Shown here in pieces: positions 1 through 10,220 of a DNA stretch of 64,000 nucleotides (its first letter is position 1; each line of letters opens with the position of its first letter). A model generated the notes under the pieces. The model was not told the DNA's origin, searched no databases, and saw nothing but the letters and a program-made list of their open reading frames with translations. The DNA is from Nesterenkonia lutea (GTDB lineage: Bacteria; Actinomycetota; Actinomycetes; Actinomycetales; Micrococcaceae), in the NCBI RefSeq assembly GCF_014873955.1, contig NZ_JADBED010000001.1, positions 2,170,001-2,234,000 of the forward strand. Direction: 5' to 3'. The position numbers and the translations under genes were made by a program.

Positions 1-496
1 TGGAACCGGCGAAGGAGATCGTGGTCTTGGAGGTCCGGTCCGCTCCCTTGGCGGGAGCTCCACCGCCGAAGCGGCCTCCGCCGAACCCGCCGCCTCCGAA
101 TCCCCCTCCGCCGAAGAGGTCGGAGAGGTCCGGACCGCCGGGGGTCTGTCCCCCTGCGGTGCCACGGCCTGAGCCGCCGTTGAAGAGATTCCCGAAGAGG
201 TCCTCGAAGCCGCCGCCGGCGGCGCCGCCCGGGCCCGGGCCGCCCGAGAAACGGGCACCCGAGCCCATGGCGCGCACGGCGTCGTACTGTTCGCGCTGCT
301 TCTTGTCTCCCAGCACGGAGTGGGCCTCGGCGATGTCCTTGAACCTCTGCTCAGAGGCATCATCCCCGGGGTTCTTGTCGGGATGATGCTTCCGGGCGAG
401 CTTCCGGTACGCCTTCTTGATGTCCTCCTCAGAGGCATCGCGGGAGACGCCGAGGATGGCATAGAAATCTTTATCGATCCAGTCCTGTGAGGCCAT
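1..496 (-). CDS. dnaJ: Chaperone protein DnaJ, N-terminal part (cut by window edge)
   Basis: This is the co-chaperone that delivers unfolded clients to DnaK and stimulates its ATPase. The 165 visible residues start with a J domain (about residues 4-70) carrying the HPD motif in [13 protein letters not shown] long Gly/Phe-rich linker ([17 protein letters not shown] type) follows. The zinc-finger and C-terminal client-binding domains lie beyond the window start, so it could be DnaJ1 or a CbpA-like paralogue. The position directly after grpE (29 bp gap) favours DnaJ. The start is the ATG at 496, with a purine-rich GGAGG-type site just upstream. It belongs to the dnaK-grpE-dnaJ heat-shock operon. 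Confidence 0.93.
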   Translation of the reverse strand, partial: MASQDWIDKDFYAILGVSRDASEEDIKKAYRKLARKHHPDKNPGDDASEQRFKDIAEAHSVLGDKKQREQYDAVRAMGSGARFSGGPGPGGAAGGGFEDLFGNLFNGGSGRGTAGGQTPGGPDLSDLFGGGGFGGGGFGGGRFGGGAPAKGADRTSKTTISFAGS

Positions 497-525
497 GGCG
501 CCTCCCTCCTTCCTTGTCTCTCAGC

Positions 526-1362
526 TCAGTTCTCGGCGGGCCCTGAAGAGACCATCACCTGGGCCGCCCGCAGCAGGCGGTCGCCGTGGCGATAGCCGGC
601 ACGCAGCACCACGGCCACATGGTCGGCGGGGATCTCATCGTTCGGCTGGGTCATGATGGCTTCATGCTGGTTGGGATCGAAGGCCTCCCCGATCTCTCCC
701 ACCACCACCAGGCCCTGCTGCTGCAGCACCGACTCCAGCCGCGAGGCGATATGTGCGAAGGGACCGTCCTGGAGATCCCCGGCCTGGCGGGCCGAAGAGA
801 TGTCATCCAGGACCGGCATCAGCTCGGTGATGAGCTGACCCTTGGTCCGGTCGCGCTCGGTGGCGCGATCACGCTCCACCCGACGCCGGTAGTTGACGTA
901 CTCAGCCTGCAGCCGCTGCAGATCAGCCTGCAGCTCGGCCTCGCGGACAGCGTCCTCAGCAGTGTCTGCCTCGTCCTCTGATGCCATGACCGTCTCGGCG
1001 ATCTCCTCCTCCTCGGTGCCGCGGAGGAACTCATCGGCTGCGTCGATGCGCTCCTCCGGCTCCGTCTCCACGCCGCCGGTGATGCCTTCATCACCGGTGA
1101 CCTGCTGCAGCTCGGGCTCCTCGGCGACCCGTGGGTCGATGTCCTCGGAGGAGACGCCGGCGACCTCTTCAGCTGACACCGGATCTCCGGCGGCGCCATA
1201 GTTCTCGGCCTCGCCCTCGGCTCCGATGGTCTCGATGTCCTCGGCGTCCTCCACGGGGAGGTCCTGCAGGATCTTCTCAGCCTGGGCCAAGGGGTCCTGC
1301 ACCGGGTCCTGCTCCTCCGGCTCTTCGCCGCTGGGAACCTCGGGGTTCTTATGATCTGCCAT
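526..1362 (-). CDS. grpE: Nucleotide exchange factor GrpE
   Basis: GrpE releases ADP from DnaK and resets the chaperone cycle. The 278-residue protein has a very acidic, disordered N-terminal half (about residues 1-130, rich in Glu/Asp). A coiled-coil dimerisation helix (about 135-175, QADLQRLQAEYVNYRRRVER) and the C-terminal beta domain with the GEAFDPNQHEAIM signature follow. The usual length is about 190-220 residues; the excess is the acidic N-terminal extension, common in actinobacteria. It lies 12 bp downstream of dnaK and 29 bp upstream of dnaJ, so it is co-transcribed with them. Confidence 0.96.
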   Translation of the reverse strand: MADHKNPEVPSGEEPEEQDPVQDPLAQAEKILQDLPVEDAEDIETIGAEGEAENYGAAGDPVSAEEVAGVSSEDIDPRVAEEPELQQVTGDEGITGGVETEPEERIDAADEFLRGTEEEEIAETVMASEDEADTAEDAVREAELQADLQRLQAEYVNYRRRVERDRATERDRTKGQLITELMPVLDDISSARQAGDLQDGPFAHIASRLESVLQQQGLVVVGEIGEAFDPNQHEAIMTQPNDEIPADHVAVVLRAGYRHGDRLLRAAQVMVSSGPAEN

Positions 1363-1374
1363 GAGTCAGACCCC

Positions 1375-3228
<1,854 letters not shown>

Positions 3229-3262
3229 GCGGACTCCTTTCGAGAGCTGTGTCGAGAGCTGC

Positions 3263-3336
3263 GTTGAGCGAACTGCACTCAAGTCTCATCCTCGTTCGAC
3301 ATGGTGTCAAACTGAGTTGAGTGCAGGTGACTCAAC
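3263..3336 (-). promoter_or_regulatory. dnaK promoter with two HAIR (HspR) operators
   Basis: Two inverted repeats match the HspR-associated inverted repeat (CTTGAGT-N7-ACTCAAG). One is at 3263-3283 (GTTGAGC-N7-ACTCAAG). The other is at 3316-3336 (GTTGAGT-N7-ACTCAAC, a perfect palindrome). Between them on the minus strand is a promoter with -35 TTGACA (3305-3310), a 17-bp spacer and a weak -10 GAGACT (3282-3287) that overlaps the proximal HAIR. Occupation of both sites by HspR would block the promoter. HspR itself is not seen here; in many actinobacteria it lies just after dnaJ, which would be outside the window. Confidence 0.88.
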
Positions 3337-3338
3337 TT

Positions 3339-3624
3339 CTACCTCCGGTCCAACGACACCCCTGCCGAATCCATTCCCGAAGCTTCCAGCCGCCTCCCGG
3401 CGCGCAGGACCGAGCGCACCTGCCAGTCATCGCCGAGCACGACGAGGTCTGCCCGGGAGCCCGGGGCCAGAGCGTCTCGGTCGGTCAGGCCCGCCAGCCG
3501 GGCAGGGTTCGACGTGGCGGCCTGCCGTGGATCCGAAGCGACAGCGGACCCAGCTCCCCGGAGGGTCTCGGGGCACGTTCGGCGAAGAGGATCAGCTCGC
3601 GCTGACCGGTGGCAGAATCCGTTC
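3339..3624 (-). pseudogene. Remnant of N-acetylglucosamine-6-phosphate deacetylase (3' end only)
   Basis: About 55-60 codons ending at the TAG at 3339-3341 translate to a typical NagA C-terminus: AATSNPARLAGLTDRD, then LAPGSRADLVVLGDDW and QVRSVLRAGRRLE. This is the final strand and helix of the amidohydrolase fold plus the last sheet. The rest of the roughly 380-residue enzyme, including all metal ligands, is missing. Upstream the same frame runs into the 3' end of the aldehyde dehydrogenase gene and has no homology. It looks like the stub left by a deletion that joined gabD to the dnaK region. A small functional protein is unlikely. Confidence 0.6.
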
Positions 3625-3627
3625 CGC

Positions 3628-5106
3628 TCACATCGCGATGCCGATGAACTTGGTCTCGAGGAACTCCTCGATCCCGATGTCACCGCCCTCCCGGCCCAGC
3701 CCCGACTCCTTGATCCCGCCGAAGGGAGCGGCCGGATTGGAGACGGCCCCCTGGTTGAGGCCGACCATCCCGGATTCCACAGCCTCGGCCACGCGTATGC
3801 CGCGGCGCAGGTTCTCCGTGTAGACGTAGTTGACCAGACCGTATTCGGTGGCGTTGATCCACTCGATGACCTCCGCCTCGGTGTCGAAGGGGGTCAGTGG
3901 AGCCACGGGACCGAAGATCTCCTCCTCGCGCATCCGGGCGTTGTCCGGAATATCGGTGAGAACGGTGGGCGGGTAGAAGTAGCCGTCTCGATCCACGGGC
4001 CTGCCGCCGATCAGGATCTTGGCGCCGCCGTCCACCGCATCGGTCACCAGCGCGTCGACCTTGTCCAGCTGTGTGGCGTCGACCAGCGGACCGACGCGCA
4101 CGCCGTCCTGGACGCCGCGACCCAGCGGAAGCTTCTCCATCTCGGCAGAGAGCTTCTGCGCGAACTCGTCCATGACGCTGCGGTGGACGAAGATCCTGTT
4201 GGCCGCGGTGCAGGCCTCACCCGTGTTGCGCATCTTGGCCAGCAGCGCACCCTGGACCGCGGCATCGATGTCGGCGTCCTCGAAGACCACGAAACCTGCA
4301 TTGCCCCCGAGCTCCATGGAGGTCCGCAGCACATGCTGCGAGGCCTGCTCCAACAGCTTGCGGCCCACCGGCGTGGATCCGGTGAAGGAGAGCTTCCGAG
4401 CGATGCCCGAGCGGATCAGCGGCTCCATGACCTTGCCGGAGGTGGAGGTCACGAGGACGTTGACGGCCCCCGCCGGAAGGCCGGCTTCATCGAGGATGTC
4501 TGCGAGCGCCAACATCGACAGCGGGGTGAGTTCGGCGGGCTTGATCACCGAGGTGCAGCCTGCGGCGATCGCCGGCCCGAGCTTCCGGGTGCCCATCGCG
4601 AGCGGAAAGTTCCAGGGAGTGATCAGGATGGAAGGTCCGACGGGCTGCTTCGCCACGAGGAAGCGCGCATTGCCGGTGGGCGCGGTCTGGTAGCCCCCGC
4701 TGATCCGCGTCGCCTCCTCGGCGAAGTGCCGAAAGAACTCGGCGGCATAGGCGACCTCGGCATGGGAGTCGGTCAGCGGCTTGCCCATCTCCAGGGTCAT
4801 GAGCAGTGCAAGGTCGTCCTTGCGCTCGTGCATCAGCTCGAAGGCGCGCATGAGGATGTTCGCGCGCTCTCGCGGGGCCATGGCGGCCAGATTCGGCTGG
4901 GCGGCCTCGGCCGCCTTCAGCGCATCCCAGCCGTCCTGCGCCGAGGCATCCGCGACCATGCAGAGTCGCCTTCCGGTGGAGGGATCGATGACCTCGAGGG
5001 TGGACTGACCTTCGGCGTCGACCCACTTCCCATCGATGAACAGCTGCTTGGGCACAGCCTCGATCAGGCTGGACTCGCGTTCTGCGGTGATGGTCTGTTC
5101 TGCCAT
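3628..5106 (-). CDS. gabD: NAD(P)-dependent succinate-semialdehyde dehydrogenase
   Basis: Oxidises succinic semialdehyde to succinate, the second step of GABA breakdown. The 492-residue length is normal for the aldehyde dehydrogenase family. Visible motifs are the cofactor-binding ITPWNFP, the GxTxxG-like SFTGSTPVG turn, the catalytic glutamate in MELGGNA and the catalytic cysteine in GEACTAANR. The C-terminal PFGGIKESGLGREGG is typical of the GabD branch. The start is the ATG at 5106 with a GAGGAGG site 5 nt upstream. It is divergent from gabT across 280 bp of very G-rich DNA, which argues for the GABA shunt rather than another aldehyde. Confidence 0.9.
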   Translation of the reverse strand: MAEQTITAERESSLIEAVPKQLFIDGKWVDAEGQSTLEVIDPSTGRRLCMVADASAQDGWDALKAAEAAQPNLAAMAPRERANILMRAFELMHERKDDLALLMTLEMGKPLTDSHAEVAYAAEFFRHFAEEATRISGGYQTAPTGNARFLVAKQPVGPSILITPWNFPLAMGTRKLGPAIAAGCTSVIKPAELTPLSMLALADILDEAGLPAGAVNVLVTSTSGKVMEPLIRSGIARKLSFTGSTPVGRKLLEQASQHVLRTSMELGGNAGFVVFEDADIDAAVQGALLAKMRNTGEACTAANRIFVHRSVMDEFAQKLSAEMEKLPLGRGVQDGVRVGPLVDATQLDKVDALVTDAVDGGAKILIGGRPVDRDGYFYPPTVLTDIPDNARMREEEIFGPVAPLTPFDTEAEVIEWINATEYGLVNYVYTENLRRGIRVAEAVESGMVGLNQGAVSNPAAPFGGIKESGLGREGGDIGIEEFLETKFIGIAM

Positions 5107-5386
5107 GTGTCCTCCTCGAAAGGGTGTCCCGGTCGCAGGGCCTGCGCGCTCAGCCTACGCCGCTGCCATTGCGCCGACCATGCCCCGGCCATGCCTCGGC
5201 CATGCACGGACACCACGCCCGGGCCTTCCCGTTGACCGGCGCGGGCGGTCCGGGGTGGACGGGCGGGCCGGGGCGGGCGGGCGGGCGGGGCGGGCGGTCC
5301 GGTCACGCGCCGCACTGGTCATGTGCCGCCAAGGGCGCTAGCCTGGGCCGGACACCAGATTGTCAACAATCCGAAAGGTATACCCG

Positions 5387-6685
5387 ATGGCGACCCTCTC
5401 ACCACTCTTGAAGCAGGCGACTCCCCTGGTGGCGACCCGGGGCGAGGGCGTATGGCTCTATGACGAGTCAGGACAGCCCCACCTGGACTTCACCGCAGGA
5501 ATCGGTGTGACCAGCACGGGCCACTGCCACCCGCGGGTGGTCGCGGCCGCTCAGGAGCAGGTGGGCCAGCTCATCCACGGTCAGTACACGACGATCATGC
5601 ATCAGCCGCTGCTGACGCTCAGCGAGCGTCTCTCCGAGGTGCTCCCCGCGGGCCTGGACTCGGTCTTCTTCTCCAACTCAGGCTCAGAGGCCGCCGAGGC
5701 CGCGCTGCGGCTTGCTCGACAGGCCACGGGGCGGCCCAACATCGTGGTCTTCCAGGGCGGATTCCACGGCCGGACGGTGGCGGCTGCCTCGATGACCACC
5801 TCGGGCACGAAGTTCCGGGCGGGGTTCAGCCCGCTGATGTCCGGTGTGATGGTGTCGCCGTTCCCGAATCCCAGCCACTACCGCGAGTACGGCTGGGACC
5901 AGGAGCAGGCCACAGACTTCGCGCTCAGGGAGCTCGACCTGCTGCTGCAGACACAGTCCAGTCCGGCGGACACTGCCGCGTTCATGGTGGAGCCGGTGCT
6001 GGGAGAGGGCGGCTACGTGCCCGGCAACGAGCGATTCTTCGCCGGCCTGCGCGAACGGGCGGACCGGCACGGCATCCTGCTGATCATCGACGAGGTGCAG
6101 ACCGGATTCGGGCGCACGGGCAGATTCTGGGGACACGACCACTTCAGCCCGGCAGGCGGACCCGCCCTCGCGGACATCATGATGTTCGCCAAGGGAATCG
6201 CCTCCGGCTTCCCCATCTCCGGGATCGCCGCCTCCTCCGAGCTCATGGCGAAGGCCTGGCCAGGTTCACAGGGAGGGACCTACGGGGCCAACGCGGTGGC
6301 CTGCGCCGCGGCGGTCGCGACGCTGGACGTGATTGCGGAGGAGAAGCTCGTGGAGAACTCGGCCGCCCGCGGCGAGCAGCTCCGCGCCGGACTGCGCCAC
6401 GTCGCTTCCACGGTCAATGAGGCAGTCGGCACCGCGCGCATCGCCGAGGTGCGCGGTCTGGGCCTCATGGTGGGCAACGAGTTCCGCGACGCCGACGGCG
6501 CACCTGATCCGGCCACGGCGATGGCCGCCCAGCAGGAGGCCGCCAGGCGCGGACTGCTGCTGCTGATCTGCGGCTCCTGGGGCGAGGTCGTCCGGTTCAT
6601 TCCGGCGCTGGTGGTCTCGGAATCTGAGGTCGACCAGGCGGTGGCCCTGTGGTCTGAAGCTGTGACCGCCGTCGTCGCCGGCTGA
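5387..6685 (+). CDS. gabT: 4-aminobutyrate aminotransferase-like class III aminotransferase
   Basis: PLP-dependent class III aminotransferase, 432 residues, probably converting GABA to succinic semialdehyde for the divergent gabD product. It shows the substrate/PLP segment SGSEAAEAALRLAR, GGFHGRT, the conserved aspartate in LIIDEVQTGFGRTG, and the PLP lysine in MMFAKGIASGFP. An in-frame TTG at 5360 exists, but the ATG at 5387 is preceded by GAAAGG at 5373-5378 and gives the usual N-terminus. Class III members also include acetylornithine and diaminobutyrate aminotransferases. The neighbourhood makes GABA the best guess. Confidence 0.85.
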   Translation: MATLSPLLKQATPLVATRGEGVWLYDESGQPHLDFTAGIGVTSTGHCHPRVVAAAQEQVGQLIHGQYTTIMHQPLLTLSERLSEVLPAGLDSVFFSNSGSEAAEAALRLARQATGRPNIVVFQGGFHGRTVAAASMTTSGTKFRAGFSPLMSGVMVSPFPNPSHYREYGWDQEQATDFALRELDLLLQTQSSPADTAAFMVEPVLGEGGYVPGNERFFAGLRERADRHGILLIIDEVQTGFGRTGRFWGHDHFSPAGGPALADIMMFAKGIASGFPISGIAASSELMAKAWPGSQGGTYGANAVACAAAVATLDVIAEEKLVENSAARGEQLRAGLRHVASTVNEAVGTARIAEVRGLGLMVGNEFRDADGAPDPATAMAAQQEAARRGLLLLICGSWGEVVRFIPALVVSESEVDQAVALWSEAVTAVVAG

Positions 6686-6787
6686 GGCGCCGGGTCTCGG
6701 CCGGCTGAGGCGCCGGGTCTCGGCCGGCTGAGGCGCCGGGTCTCGGCCAGCTGAGGCGCCGGGTCTCGGGCGGCTCAGGCGCTGCCG
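6680..6787. repeat. Four tandem copies of a 23-bp unit at the 3' end of gabT
   Basis: The unit GGCTGAGGCGCCGGGTCTCG(GCC) occurs at 6680-6702, 6703-6725, 6726-6748 and, slightly altered, 6749-6771, followed by a degenerate partial unit. The first copy contains the gabT stop codon (GCC GGC TGA), so the array has grown from the last codons of the gene into the convergent gap before the SGNH hydrolase gene. Each unit holds a GGCGCC palindrome. It fills the space where a terminator would be expected. Confidence 0.85.
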
Positions 6788-6788
6788 G

Positions 6789-7580
6789 TCACCAGACCCG
6801 GGAGGTCAGTCGCGGGTACTTCGGCGACATGTCATCTCCGGAGGAGGTGCGGGTCACCCGGCGCTTCAGCCAGGGGTAGAAGTAGTCCCTGGTCCAGGTC
6901 AGCTCGCTCCGGAGGCGCTCCGGCAGGGAGACCGGCGGTGAATCCTCCACCTCCGGGTCCCCGATCTCGTCCTTCTCGCCGAGCACCTTGAGGACCTCCT
7001 TGGCCATGAGCATATGACCGGCGATCCCCAGGTGCATGCGGTCCACGTCCCAGTAGCGCCAGTCCTGGAACTGCCGCATGTGCCAGAAGTCCACGAGGTC
7101 GAGCTCGAAATCGGCGGCGATCTTGCGCACATGCTCGTTGTAGATCGCGGTCCGCCCGCGGGTGGCCTTGAACAGCGGAGCCTGTCCGGAGTCGAATCCG
7201 GTGAAGAGGACCACCCGGGCGCCGGTGCTCATGAGCTTCTCGACGCCCCAGCGGTAGCGCTCCATGAGCGCATCCACGTTCACAGTGGGCCGCAGGATGT
7301 CATTGCCGCCCGCGTAGATGGTGACGAGGGTGGGCTGGAGTCCGACGGCGGGGTCCAGCTGCTCGTCGAAGACCTGCTCGAGCTTCTTGCCGCGCACGGC
7401 GAGGTTCGCATAGCCCCAGGAGGAGTCATTGGACATCAGCTGTCCGGCCACCCGATCGGCCCAGCCGCGCACCCCGTTGGGGCTTGACGGATCGATGTCC
7501 GCCATCCCTTCGGTGAACGAGTCCCCCATCGCGACGAATCGCTTCTGAAAAGGACCGTCAAGCTGATCTGATGCGGACAT
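6789..7580 (-). CDS. SGNH/GDSL-family hydrolase
   Basis: A 263-residue cytoplasmic esterase/lipase-like hydrolase. All four SGNH blocks are visible. Block I is AMGDSFTEG with the nucleophilic serine (about residue 21), block II is the glycine in NLAVRGK, block III is YAGGNDILRP, and block V is DRMHLGIAGH with the catalytic Asp and His. There is no signal peptide. The C-terminus has an extra basic, aromatic tail (WTRDYFYPWLKRRV). The natural substrate cannot be read from sequence. It is convergent with gabT. Confidence 0.9.
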   Translation of the reverse strand: MSASDQLDGPFQKRFVAMGDSFTEGMADIDPSSPNGVRGWADRVAGQLMSNDSSWGYANLAVRGKKLEQVFDEQLDPAVGLQPTLVTIYAGGNDILRPTVNVDALMERYRWGVEKLMSTGARVVLFTGFDSGQAPLFKATRGRTAIYNEHVRKIAADFELDLVDFWHMRQFQDWRYWDVDRMHLGIAGHMLMAKEVLKVLGEKDEIGDPEVEDSPPVSLPERLRSELTWTRDYFYPWLKRRVTRTSSGDDMSPKYPRLTSRVW

Positions 7581-7669
7581 TGAGCCCTCCCCTTCGCATG
7601 CCGCTGTGCTTCTCTCACCCGCAACCCTACCGGTGGGCGCAGAAGTACTGAACCCGGCGGCGACGAGGG

Positions 7670-8803
7670 CTAGCGGTTGAGCGGGTTCGCCCCGGGAGGC
7701 CGCTCCGCCTCGGCGAGCGGGCCGGGTGCGGATCCCTGGCCGAAGGCCGAGCCGCCGAGGCTCTCCCGGCCATGCCCGCTGAGCCAGTTCGACAGATCCG
7801 GTCCGGCGGGGACGATCTGGGTCGGGTTGATGTCCTCATGGACCTCGTAATAGTGCCGCTTGATCTGATCGAAGTCCACAGTGTCCCCGAAGCCGGGGGT
7901 CTGGAACAGATCCCGGGCGTAGGCCCACAGGTTGGGCATCTCGGAGAGCTTGTTGCGGTTGCACTTGAAATGGCCGTGATAGACCGGGTCGAAGCGGACC
8001 AGGGTGGTGAAGAGCCGGACATCCGCCTCGGTGATGTGCTCGCCCATCAGGTACCTGCTCGTGGCGAGCCGCTCCTCCAGCCAGTCCAGCGCGGTGAAAA
8101 GGCGCGCATACGCGTCCTCATAGGCGCTCTGCGAACCGGCGAAGCCCGCCCGATAGACGCCGTTGTTGACCTCGGTGAAGATCCGCTTGATCACCGGCAG
8201 CATCTCCTGGATCTTCTCCTCCGGGAGCAGGTCCGGCGCGCCCTCGCGGTGATGGGCGCGCCACTGTGTGGAGAGGTCGAAGGTCAGCTGAGGATAGTTG
8301 TTCGTGACGACCCCGCCCGAGGACACGTCCACCAGCGCCGGCACCGTGATTCCCCGCGGGTAGTCCGGGAAGCGGGCGAAGTAGTTCTCCTGCAGCCGTT
8401 CGGTGCCCAGCACCGGGTCGCGTCCGCCCTCGTCCAGATCGAACGTCCAGGAGCGGGCGTCATGGGTGGGACCCGGGGTGCCCAGGGAGATGGCGTCCTC
8501 CAGTCCGAGCAGGCGGCGGACGATGATCGAGCGGTGCGCCCACGGGCACGCGCGGGCGGCCACCAGGCGATAGCGCCCCGGTTCCACCTGCCAGGCCTGA
8601 CCCCCTTCGGTGAGTCCCAGCGCTCGCGGGTCTCCGATGGAGGAGGAGTCCTCCTGCGGGGCGGCACGCACCGCCTCCGGATCCGCGACGACCCTGTCCT
8701 CGATGTAGTTGGTGTCCCGGGTGAACTCTCCACCGGTCACATAGGCACCTCTGGTGGAATGTTCGCTGCCTGCAGTCGTCGCTGGTTCGCTGTTCTCGGC
8801 CAT
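7670..8803 (-). CDS. Glutathionyl-hydroquinone reductase-like (omega-class GST) protein
   Basis: A 377-residue member of the YqjG/PcpF family, which reductively removes thiol conjugates from hydroquinones. The N-terminal thioredoxin-like domain holds the active-site cysteine in AARACPWAHR, followed by the family segment VPALVD. The C-terminal helical domain contains ITEADVRLFTTLVRFDPVYHGHFKCN. High-GC actinobacteria usually make mycothiol instead of glutathione, so a mycothiol-dependent activity is plausible but is inference. About 40 residues after the conserved domain are low complexity. Confidence 0.88.
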   Translation of the reverse strand: MAENSEPATTAGSEHSTRGAYVTGGEFTRDTNYIEDRVVADPEAVRAAPQEDSSSIGDPRALGLTEGGQAWQVEPGRYRLVAARACPWAHRSIIVRRLLGLEDAISLGTPGPTHDARSWTFDLDEGGRDPVLGTERLQENYFARFPDYPRGITVPALVDVSSGGVVTNNYPQLTFDLSTQWRAHHREGAPDLLPEEKIQEMLPVIKRIFTEVNNGVYRAGFAGSQSAYEDAYARLFTALDWLEERLATSRYLMGEHITEADVRLFTTLVRFDPVYHGHFKCNRNKLSEMPNLWAYARDLFQTPGFGDTVDFDQIKRHYYEVHEDINPTQIVPAGPDLSNWLSGHGRESLGGSAFGQGSAPGPLAEAERPPGANPLNR

Positions 8804-8871
8804 GGTCCAAGCCTACGCGTCCGCGTGGGAGCTCATCGGTTGATCTGGGTCTGCCTCGGTACGCTGGGATC

Positions 8872-9699
8872 ATGCCTGAGCCCAGCTCCGTGAAGCGGAT
8901 CACCTGCAACAATCCGTCCCCCATGACTCTGCAGGGGACCAACACCTATGTCCTGGGAGCCGGGGAGGGCGCGCCGGTGGTCATCGTGGATCCTGGACCG
9001 GCTGGTCACCCGGAACATCTGGCGCAGGTGCGCGCCGTCGTCGGACCTCGTCCGGTGACTCAGATCCTGGTCACACATCGTCACGCTGACCACACCGGAG
9101 CTGCGGCGAGCTTCAGCGAGGCTTTCGCGGCTCCGGTCCGCGGGCACAGTCCGGAGCAGTGTCTGGGCACCGGCACCGAAGAAGCGGCACCGCTGACGCC
9201 TGGGGAGGAGATCGCTCTGGAGGGTCTGCGTCTGAGCGTGCTGCACACTCCGGGGCACACCTCGGATTCGCTGTGCTTCTGGATCCAGTCAGGTTCACTG
9301 CCGCAGGGGCAGGCGATGCTCACCGGAGACACGCTCCTGGGTGAGGGGACCACGATGCTGGACCATCCTGACGGGACCCTCACGGACTACCTGCGCAGCC
9401 TCGAGACGCTTCGCGGCTTCGGCGGGGCGCGGATGCTGCCCGCCCATGGACCTGAACAGCCCAGCGTGGCCGAGGTCGCCGAGCGGTATCTGACCCACCG
9501 CCTCCAGCGGCTGGACCAGGTGCGCGCGCTGCTGCGCGAGACCGACTCCGACGCCGGGCGGATCAGCGCCGCCGAGCTCGGCGGGCTCATCTACGGGCAG
9601 CGGAGCGGTCTGCCGGCCGGCATCACCACCAAGATCGCCGCCGCCCAGCTGGGGCACCTCGAGCACCTCGGTGAGCTCGACCCTCCCCGTTCGAGTTAG
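8872..9699 (+). CDS. Metallo-beta-lactamase-fold hydrolase (LACTB2-like)
   Basis: A 275-residue MBL-fold protein. The zinc motif THRHADHTG (about residues 64-72), a later histidine in LHTPGHTSDS, the aspartate in MLTGDTLLGEG and a final histidine in LPAHGPE complete the two-metal site. The N-terminal NPSPMTLQGTNTYVLG and the C-terminal helical segment resemble the LACTB2/endoribonuclease-like branch. The start ATG follows a TACGCT box by 6 nt, so the message is probably leaderless. Its stop codon overlaps that of the next gene on the other strand. Confidence 0.9.
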   Translation: MPEPSSVKRITCNNPSPMTLQGTNTYVLGAGEGAPVVIVDPGPAGHPEHLAQVRAVVGPRPVTQILVTHRHADHTGAAASFSEAFAAPVRGHSPEQCLGTGTEEAAPLTPGEEIALEGLRLSVLHTPGHTSDSLCFWIQSGSLPQGQAMLTGDTLLGEGTTMLDHPDGTLTDYLRSLETLRGFGGARMLPAHGPEQPSVAEVAERYLTHRLQRLDQVRALLRETDSDAGRISAAELGGLIYGQRSGLPAGITTKIAAAQLGHLEHLGELDPPRSS

Positions 9700-10103
9700 A
9701 ATGGGCGCTTGACCGGGTCACCCTCGGTCCAGGTGATCGACTCCACGGTGATCCCCTCTGCGTTGAAGTAGTCCACCAGCGCGGAGGCGGCCGAGTTCAG
9801 CCGGGTGAACGCATCAGAGTTCGCGCTGCCCGACCCGTCAGCGGCATAGAAGGTCAGCGCCAGTGCGCGTCGCCCGCGATCGTCGAGAACCTCGTGCTTC
9901 GCCACGGAGAGCTGACCGTCGGTGACGCCCACCACCGGCAGACCCTCGAGGTCTTCACGGAAGGGGTCCATGAAGCCGGTGAGCTCCTCCACCGCGTCGT
10001 CCACGGAGATCAGGTCCCCGGCCACGATCTGGGCCCTGAGCACCGCCCATTCGTCGGCGGCCAGCGGTGCGGGGCCCCACGCAGCACGTCTTTTCCAGCG
10101 CAA
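9696..10103 (-). CDS. Conserved hypothetical protein (TTG start)
   Basis: I do not recognise the family. The 135-residue product has no signal peptide or membrane segment and looks like a small alpha/beta protein (ALALTFYAADGSG, VDYFNAEGITVESITW). The frame is open much further upstream, but that part runs antisense to the next gene. The TTG at 10103 has a perfect AGGAGG 4 nt upstream and yields MRWKRRAAWGPAP. An ATG at 10148 has no usable spacing. The stop overlaps the MBL hydrolase stop (TTAG at 9696-9699), so the two genes converge with no gap. Confidence 0.72.
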   Translation of the reverse strand: MRWKRRAAWGPAPLAADEWAVLRAQIVAGDLISVDDAVEELTGFMDPFREDLEGLPVVGVTDGQLSVAKHEVLDDRGRRALALTFYAADGSGSANSDAFTRLNSAASALVDYFNAEGITVESITWTEGDPVKRPF

Positions 10104-10220
10104 TGATCCTCCTGGTGTGTCCAGCGTCTCAGCGGCGGATCCGGGCATCTCCGGAGAGTCTGGGTAGAGCCTGAACAATACTGGACCCGCTGCACATCTG
10201 CGCACTCTAGGATAGCCAGC

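Noticed and set aside
5200..5330. GGCGGGCGGG-rich stretch as a structured RNA or G-quadruplex element between gabD and gabT
   Set aside because: Runs are interrupted and irregular; in such a GC-rich genome this is not distinguishable from background.
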